A stretch of DNA of 17,359 bases from NCBI GenBank assembly GCA_902490355.1, contig CABUDN010000041.1:1-17359 (forward strand), in the 5' to 3' direction. This stretch comes from an uncultured Oscillibacter sp. (GTDB taxonomy: Bacteria; Bacillota; Clostridia; Oscillospirales; Oscillospiraceae). Shown here one piece after another: positions 12,876-17,359 of this stretch (its first letter is position 1; each line of letters starts with the position of its first letter). The notes beneath the pieces are model-generated. The model was not told the DNA's origin. It searched no databases and saw only the letters and a list, made by a program, of their open reading frames with translations. A program made the translations under genes and the position numbers.

Positions 12876-14618
12876 ATGATTAGTCAGGAAATTCGGGCTC
12901 TTGCGCCCGAGCAGGATCCCCTGCGTATGGGCATGGGCTGGAAGGTGGAGGATCTCTCCAAACCCCAGATCATGATCGAAAGCACCTTCGGCGACAGCCA
13001 TCCCGGCAGCGCCGGCCTTTTCGAACTGGTGAACGAGGCCGCCGCCGGCGTGGCCGAGGCCGGCGGCAAGGCTGCCCGCTACTTCACGACGGATATCTGC
13101 GACGGTATGGCTCAGGGCCACGACGGCATCAACTACTCTCTGGCCAGCCGGGACGCCATCTGCAACATGATTGAAATTCACGCAGGCGCCACGCCTTTCG
13201 ACGGCGGCATCTTCATCGCCAGCTGCGATAAGGGCATGCCTGCCCACCTGATGGGCATCGGCCGGGTGAACATGCCCTCCATCATGGTCACCGGCGGCGT
13301 GATGGACGCCTATCCCCTGAAGGAGAAGGTGGAGAAGAAGGAAGACCTGCTGACTCTGGAGCAGATCGGCATCTATTCCGCCAAGTGCGAGCGCGGTGAA
13401 ATCTCCAACGATGAGCTGACCTGGTACAAGCAGCATGCCTGCCCCTCCTGCGGCGCCTGCTCCTTCATGGGCACCGCCTCCACCATGCAGATCATGGCCG
13501 AGGCTCTGGGCCTGATGCTGCCCGGCTCCGCCCTGATGCCCGCCACCTGCCAGGATCTCAAGGACTTCGCCCACAAGGCCGGTGTCCAGGTGCTGGAGCT
13601 GGCCAAGAAGGGTCTCAAGCCCCGGGATATCGTGACCATGAAGTCCTTTGAAAACGCCATCATGGTCCACGCCGCCATCTCCGGCTCCACCAACTCCCTG
13701 CTGCACATCCCCGCTGTGGCCAAGGAGTTCGGTCTGGAGATCGACGCCGACATGTTTGACCGGATGCACCGCGGTGCCCATTACCTGCTCAACATCCGTC
13801 CCGCCGGTATGTGGCCCGCTCAGTTCTTCTACTATGCCGGCGGCGTGCCCCGGATCATGGAAGAAATCCGCTCTATGCTGCACCTGGACGTCATGACCGT
13901 CACCGGCAAGACCCTGGGCGAGAACCTGGACGAGCTCAAGGCCAACGGCTTCTATGACAAGTGTGACGAGTACTGCGCCAAGTGGGGCATCACCTGGCAG
14001 GATATCATCCATCCCTTCGACAAGGCCATCGGCACCGACGGCGCCATCGCCATTCTCAAGGGCAACCTGGCTCCCGAGGGCGCGGTCATCAAGCACACCG
14101 CCTGCCCCAAGGAGATGTTCCAGGCTACGCTGAAGGCCCGTCCCTTCGACAGCGAGGAAGAGGCCATTTACGCAGTGCTGCATAAGCAGATCCATCCCGG
14201 CGAGGCCGTGTTTATCCGCTATGAGGGTCCCAAGGGCTCCGGTATGCCGGAGATGTTCTACACCTCCGAGGCTATCTCCTCTGATAAGGAGCTGGGCCGC
14301 ACCATCGCCCTGATTACCGACGGCCGCTTCTCCGGCGCGTCCACCGGTCCCTCCATCGGCCATGTCTCTCCCGAGGCTGCCGAAGGCGGCCCCATTGCCC
14401 TGGTGGAAGAGGACGACCTCATCCACATCGATATCCCGGCCCGTAAGCTGGAGATCGTGGGCATCCACGGTCAGCCCATGAGCCCCGAGGAAGTGGACGC
14501 CGTCCTGGCCCAGCGCAAGGCTGCCTGGAAGCCCAAGGCTCCCAAGTATCCCTCCGGCGTGCTGAAGATTTTCTCTGAGCATGCGGTCTCCCCCATGAAG
14601 GGCGGTTACATGAAGTAA
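12876..14618 (+). CDS. IlvD/Edd-family dehydratase, YjhG/YagF-like branch
   Basis: This is a 580-residue iron-sulfur dehydratase. Family motifs are present: DGMAQGHDGINYSLASRD (76-93, Mg-binding Asp), SCDKGMPA (Cys117, Lys119), GACSFMGTASTM (Cys195), and near the C-terminus ITDGRFSGASTGPSIGHVSPEA. Where IlvD has a Cys in its GICN/GICT-type motif, this protein has IESTFGDSHPGS, so one of the three usual cluster Cys is absent at that position. The blocks VHAAISGSTNSLLHIPA and LHLDVMTVTGKTLGENL resemble the E. coli sugar-acid dehydratases YjhG/YagF more than IlvD. The reaction is probably removal of water from a polyhydroxy acid to a 2-keto acid; dihydroxy-acid dehydratase activity is the other option. 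AAAGGAG lies 9 bases before the ATG. The gene is monocistronic. Confidence 0.88.
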   Translation: MISQEIRALAPEQDPLRMGMGWKVEDLSKPQIMIESTFGDSHPGSAGLFELVNEAAAGVAEAGGKAARYFTTDICDGMAQGHDGINYSLASRDAICNMIEIHAGATPFDGGIFIASCDKGMPAHLMGIGRVNMPSIMVTGGVMDAYPLKEKVEKKEDLLTLEQIGIYSAKCERGEISNDELTWYKQHACPSCGACSFMGTASTMQIMAEALGLMLPGSALMPATCQDLKDFAHKAGVQVLELAKKGLKPRDIVTMKSFENAIMVHAAISGSTNSLLHIPAVAKEFGLEIDADMFDRMHRGAHYLLNIRPAGMWPAQFFYYAGGVPRIMEEIRSMLHLDVMTVTGKTLGENLDELKANGFYDKCDEYCAKWGITWQDIIHPFDKAIGTDGAIAILKGNLAPEGAVIKHTACPKEMFQATLKARPFDSEEEAIYAVLHKQIHPGEAVFIRYEGPKGSGMPEMFYTSEAISSDKELGRTIALITDGRFSGASTGPSIGHVSPEAAEGGPIALVEEDDLIHIDIPARKLEIVGIHGQPMSPEEVDAVLAQRKAAWKPKAPKYPSGVLKIFSEHAVSPMKGGYMK

Positions 14619-14674
14619 GTCCGGTTTTCCAGCCAAGCAATACCGTTGCCGGACATTTTTTGCAAATCCTTGAA

Positions 14675-14707
14675 AAAAGGCCTGCGGAAGGATTCCGCAG
14701 GCCTTTT
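14675..14707. terminator. Bidirectional terminator between the dehydratase gene and spoIVB
   Basis: A 15-bp perfect stem AAAAGGCCTGCGGAA (14675-14689) with its complement (14693-14707) has a 3-base loop, a T-rich plus-strand end (TTTTCCTTTT) and an A run at the other side. It serves both convergent genes. A weaker GTCCGG/CCGGAC pairing with ATTTTTTG lies just upstream (14619-14660). Confidence 0.9.
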
Positions 14708-14760
14708 CCTTTTCACAGCCGGGTTATCGATCGCCTATCATTTCTTCTCTTTGCAGGCGG

Positions 14761-15795
14761 TTACGCAGAGGCTGCAAGCATATTTTCAATGGAAATTCCA
14801 TATCCTTTTGTCGGATCATTCAGCAACACATGGGTAACAGCACCCACAATCTTCCCGTTTTGCAAAATGGGAGAACCGCTCATGCCCTGCACAATACCGC
14901 CGGTGGCGGCAATGAGCTCCGGATCCGTGACGGAGATCACCATCTCCCGGCCGTCCGCCGCTCCGCAGTTCACATTCAAAATTTCAATGTCGTAGCTGCG
15001 TACCGTATCCCCTTCCACATTGGAGAGGATCTGGGCAGGTCCTTCCTGAATCTCCGATGCAGAGGCAGCAGGAAGCGCCTGGTTGCTGCTCCAGGCCTCC
15101 GGACACGTCTGTGCCGTGCCAAAGATGCCGCTGGTGGTGTTGGCGCTGAGGGTTCCAATATCCTGCGTCAGGTCAAAATCTCCCCGCAGCTCACCGGCAG
15201 AACCGGCCGTTCCCTTCTTGACCGCTTTCACCGTGGAAGGCAGAACCGAGCCGGAAGAAAACGGCATCAGCAGCGCGGTATCCGTATCGGTAATGCCGTG
15301 ACCCAGGGCGCCAAAATCACCGGTAGCCGGGTCGTAATACGTTACAGTACCGATTCCGGCCATGCTGTCCCGGATCCAGGCACCAATGGAATACTGTCCC
15401 TGTTCATTTTGTTCCGGGGAAACACTCAGAGTAACACTCTGATCTCCCCGCCGAACCTGCAGGTCTGTGGGCGATTGTCCATTTTCCTGCAGCAACGATT
15501 GAAACTGCTCCGTAGAATTGACGCTGGTGCCGCCGCAGCTGACAATCACGTCACCGGTCTGAAGTCCGCACTCCTTGGCCGGAGTTCCGCCCTCCGACAG
15601 CTTGACCACCAGCACACCCCGGGAGAAGAGTTTGATGCCCACGGTGTGACCCACCGGAACCAGCATCCGCGTTCCCGTGCTCACCTCCGCGGCATCTGCG
15701 CTGGGGCCGGCGCACAAAAGGCAGACCAAAGCCAATGCCGCGCAGCGCAGGGCCAGGCGTCTGCCGGTTTGCAGCGCTTCATACAATCCGATCAC
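14761..15795 (-). CDS. spoIVB: SpoIVB serine peptidase (S55 family)
   Basis: This is a 344-residue protein. It has an N-terminal membrane or signal segment (about 14-36), a PDZ domain (about 50-125, with GVLVVKLSEGGTPAKECGLQTGD) and a C-terminal S55 peptidase domain with His166 (GALGHGI), Asp291 and nucleophile Ser307 in GIVQGMSGSPI. In Bacillus, SpoIVB is made in the forespore, secreted into the intermembrane space, and cleaves SpoIVFA to release pro-sigma-K processing. The start is uncertain: GTG at 15795 directly follows the purine-rich AAAAAAGGG, while TTG at 15786 would have AAGGGG about 8 bases upstream. I give the longer form. I could not recognise a clear forespore promoter in the 120 bases upstream. 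Confidence 0.95.
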   Translation of the reverse strand: MIGLYEALQTGRRLALRCAALALVCLLCAGPSADAAEVSTGTRMLVPVGHTVGIKLFSRGVLVVKLSEGGTPAKECGLQTGDVIVSCGGTSVNSTEQFQSLLQENGQSPTDLQVRRGDQSVTLSVSPEQNEQGQYSIGAWIRDSMAGIGTVTYYDPATGDFGALGHGITDTDTALLMPFSSGSVLPSTVKAVKKGTAGSAGELRGDFDLTQDIGTLSANTTSGIFGTAQTCPEAWSSNQALPAASASEIQEGPAQILSNVEGDTVRSYDIEILNVNCGAADGREMVISVTDPELIAATGGIVQGMSGSPILQNGKIVGAVTHVLLNDPTKGYGISIENMLAASA

Positions 15796-15923
15796 CCCTT
15801 TTTTGAATTTGCCGGCACCAACCGGCCTCTTTATCCTCTCTCAAACCCGCCGAAGCAGACACAGAAAAAAGCGCCATTGCCGCCATGGCGGATTCTGCCT
15901 GCCGGACAGCTGCGGGCAAAACA

Positions 15924-15955
15924 AAATCCCCGCAGGCAAAAACCTGCGGGGATTT
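15924..15955 (-). terminator. Rho-independent terminator of ftsZ
   Basis: A 13-bp perfect stem (15924-15936 with 15943-15955) around a CAAAAA loop is followed on minus by TTTTGTTTTG. It starts 13 bases after the ftsZ stop. The 128 bases between it and spoIVB (15796-15923) hold two small palindromes: GCCGG/CCGGC near 15810, and CCGCCATGGCGG. No gene is visible there. Confidence 0.93.
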
Positions 15956-15967
15956 CCAATTTTTTCA

Positions 15968-17104
15968 TCAATCATCCCGTCTGTTGAAGATCTTGAAGAT
16001 ATCGTCAAAGGGATCCTGCTCATCGGGCTTGGGAAGGTCTTCTTCCTTGAGAGGCTCGGGAGCAGCCGTCTGTGCCTTGTGCTCTTCACCCTGGGCAGGA
16101 GCAGCTTCCCGCGCGCCGTCAGACATCTTTCTGGGCAGCTCGCCGGGGCCTTTGTCAAAGCCCGTGGCAATGACGGTAACCCGGATCTCATCGTCCAGAG
16201 TCTCATCAAAGGTAGCACCGAAAATCGTGAGCGCATCGGGATGTACGGCGGCCTGAACCAGGCTGGCGGCCTGCTCCACCTCTTCCAGACCGATGTCGAT
16301 GGAACCGGTGACATTGATCAGCACGCCCTTGGCGCCCTCGATGGAGGTCTCCAGCAACGGGCTGGAAATGGCCATCTTGGCAGCCTCCTCGGCCTTGCCC
16401 TTTCCGGCGGCCCGGCCCACACCCATGTGTGCCATACCGGCATTTTTCATAATGGCTGTGACGTCTGCAAAGTCCAGATTGATGAATCCGGTATCCCGAA
16501 TCAGATCGGAAATGGACTGCACAGCCTGGCGCAGCACATCATCGGCAATTTCAAACGCGTTGGCAAAGGTGATCTTCTGATCCGTGGCATGCTTGAGACG
16601 CTCATTGGGAATGATGACCAGAGAGTCCACCTTTCCCTCCAGCTCGGCAATGCCGGCCTCCGCCTGCTGCATCCGCCGGCGGCCCTCAAAGCCAAACGGC
16701 TTGGTGACCACGGCCACGGTCAGGATATCCATCTCCTTGGCAATCTCCGCCACAATGGGGGCGCCGCCGGTACCGGTACCGCCGCCCATGCCGGCGGTGA
16801 TAAAGACCATATCCGTATCCTCCAGAGCCTTGGCAATCTGGTTGCGGCTCTCCTCGGCAGACTTGCGGCCCACCTCGGGATCGGAACCGGCGCCCTGACC
16901 ATGGGTCAGCTTCTCACCGATCTGAATCTTGTACGTGGCACTGGACACGTTCAATGCCTGCTTATCGGTATTGACCGCTACAAAATCAACGCCTTTGGTG
17001 CCGGAGCGGACCATGCGGTTAACCACATTATTGCCGCCTCCGCCCACGCCAATTACTTTAATATTTACAACGGTATCGGGACCGGTTTCCAATCCAAACG
17101 CCAT
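15968..17104 (-). CDS. ftsZ: Cell division protein FtsZ
   Basis: This 378-residue tubulin-like GTPase forms the division ring. It has VIGVGGGGNNVVNRM (17-31), the tubulin signature GGGTGTGGAP (107-116) and the T7 loop NLDFADVTAIM (209-219) with the hydrolysis Asp residues. A flexible Pro/Glu-rich linker (about 322-363) leads to the C-terminal peptide DPFDDIFKIFNRRDD. That tail lacks the proline of the common DIP-F-LR peptide that binds FtsA and SepF. The ATG at 17104 is chosen: AGGAGG lies 7 bases upstream and the protein starts MAFGLETG. Upstream in-frame codons fall in the leader. No ftsA adjoins it, as its own promoter directly precedes it. Confidence 0.97.
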   Translation of the reverse strand: MAFGLETGPDTVVNIKVIGVGGGGNNVVNRMVRSGTKGVDFVAVNTDKQALNVSSATYKIQIGEKLTHGQGAGSDPEVGRKSAEESRNQIAKALEDTDMVFITAGMGGGTGTGGAPIVAEIAKEMDILTVAVVTKPFGFEGRRRMQQAEAGIAELEGKVDSLVIIPNERLKHATDQKITFANAFEIADDVLRQAVQSISDLIRDTGFINLDFADVTAIMKNAGMAHMGVGRAAGKGKAEEAAKMAISSPLLETSIEGAKGVLINVTGSIDIGLEEVEQAASLVQAAVHPDALTIFGATFDETLDDEIRVTVIATGFDKGPGELPRKMSDGAREAAPAQGEEHKAQTAAPEPLKEEDLPKPDEQDPFDDIFKIFNRRDD

Positions 17105-17190
17105 AGTGGTGCCTCCTGCTATCATTTGTGTAAAAGAGCCCCGCGGCCCCTGAGATCTCACAAGATCCTGTGTCTGCTAACATTTTAATC

Positions 17191-17219
17191 ATTGTATGAC
17201 ACTTTCCCGCTCCGGTCAA
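17191..17219 (-). promoter_or_regulatory. Sigma-A-type promoter of ftsZ
   Basis: On minus, TTGACC (17219-17214), a 17-bp spacer and TACAAT (17196-17191) are near-consensus. They predict a start around 17184 and a leader of about 80 nt. Upstream, to the window edge, the sequence turns AT-rich with a GC-poor 9-bp hairpin (17240-17248 with 17252-17260). I see no gene in 17220-17359. Confidence 0.78.
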
Positions 17220-17359
17220 GTGTCCCGCTTGGTTTTCGAATCTTTTTTCGGAAAAAAGATGCTTTCTTTCAACTTTCTTCTTTATCGGACATTCTGGATC
17301 AGATTAAAGGTTCAATCGTCACTTCGAATATCAAATGTTCCGGTCATATTTTCTTGTAG

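Noticed and set aside
12868..12879. Tiny ORF ATG-AGA-CTA-TGA overlapping the dehydratase start
   Set aside because: The ATG is only 1 base from the Shine-Dalgarno, too close for initiation; the ATG at 12876 has ideal spacing.
12642..14636. Minus-strand ORF of 664 codons opposite the dehydratase gene
   Set aside because: It is the antisense shadow of a gene with clear motifs; composition is His/Gly/Leu-rich with no domain, and it would run through the divergent promoters.
15677..17188. Plus-strand ORF of 503 codons opposite ftsZ and the spoIVB start
   Set aside because: It crosses the ftsZ terminator and is antisense to a fully conserved FtsZ.

Overview
The window reads as chromosomal DNA of a GC-rich, endospore-forming Clostridia member. 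My best guess is an Oscillospiraceae relative such as the Flavonifractor/Lawsonibacter group. This rests on two sporulation genes (spoIVB and a spoVAF-type GerA gene), a textbook sigma-G-like promoter, Firmicute-style PhoP boxes, AGGAGG-type ribosome binding sites and GC-rich codon use. The species call is inference.

Layout, left to right. (1) A plus-strand glyceraldehyde-3-phosphate dehydrogenase gene (143-1156) with a structured leader and a strong terminator. (2) A gene-free stretch of about 480 bp (1207-1683). On the minus strand it has a sigma-A-like promoter, two nested long-range perfect helices and a terminator-like hairpin. I read it as an unannotated structured non-coding RNA of about 350 nt. 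(3) A divergent pair: a Cys-rich FliB-like (flagellin lysine-N-methylase family) gene on minus (1684-2706) and a ferredoxin-like 4Fe-4S protein gene on plus (2834-3550). An 18-bp perfect terminator hairpin follows. (4) A spoVAF-like spore gene on minus (3614-5032) with its own forespore-type promoter. (5) A minus-strand phosphate operon in the order pstS, pstC, pstA, pstB, phoU, an HD-domain hydrolase, phoP, phoR (12535 down to 5198). It is headed by four 11-bp-phased PhoP-box hexamers just upstream of the pstS -10 element. (6) A plus-strand IlvD/Edd-family dehydratase (12876-14618), divergent from pstS. (7) spoIVB and ftsZ on minus, separated by the ftsZ terminator; ftsZ has its own sigma-A-like promoter.

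How the genes fit together. Segment 5 is a complete phosphate uptake and sensing module: PstS binds phosphate, PstCA with PstB import it, and PhoU/PhoR/PhoP link transporter state to transcription. The PhoP boxes imply autoregulation. spoVAF and spoIVB belong to the sporulation programme, and ftsZ to cell division. The gap and dehydratase genes are central or sugar-acid metabolism and appear to be independent transcription units.

The most interesting item is the putative structured RNA at about 1225-1572. Next are the dehydratase, whose cluster residues and sequence blocks look like the sugar-acid (YjhG/YagF) branch rather than true IlvD, and the neat PhoP-box array. No mobile elements, CRISPR arrays, tRNAs or rRNAs were recognised.
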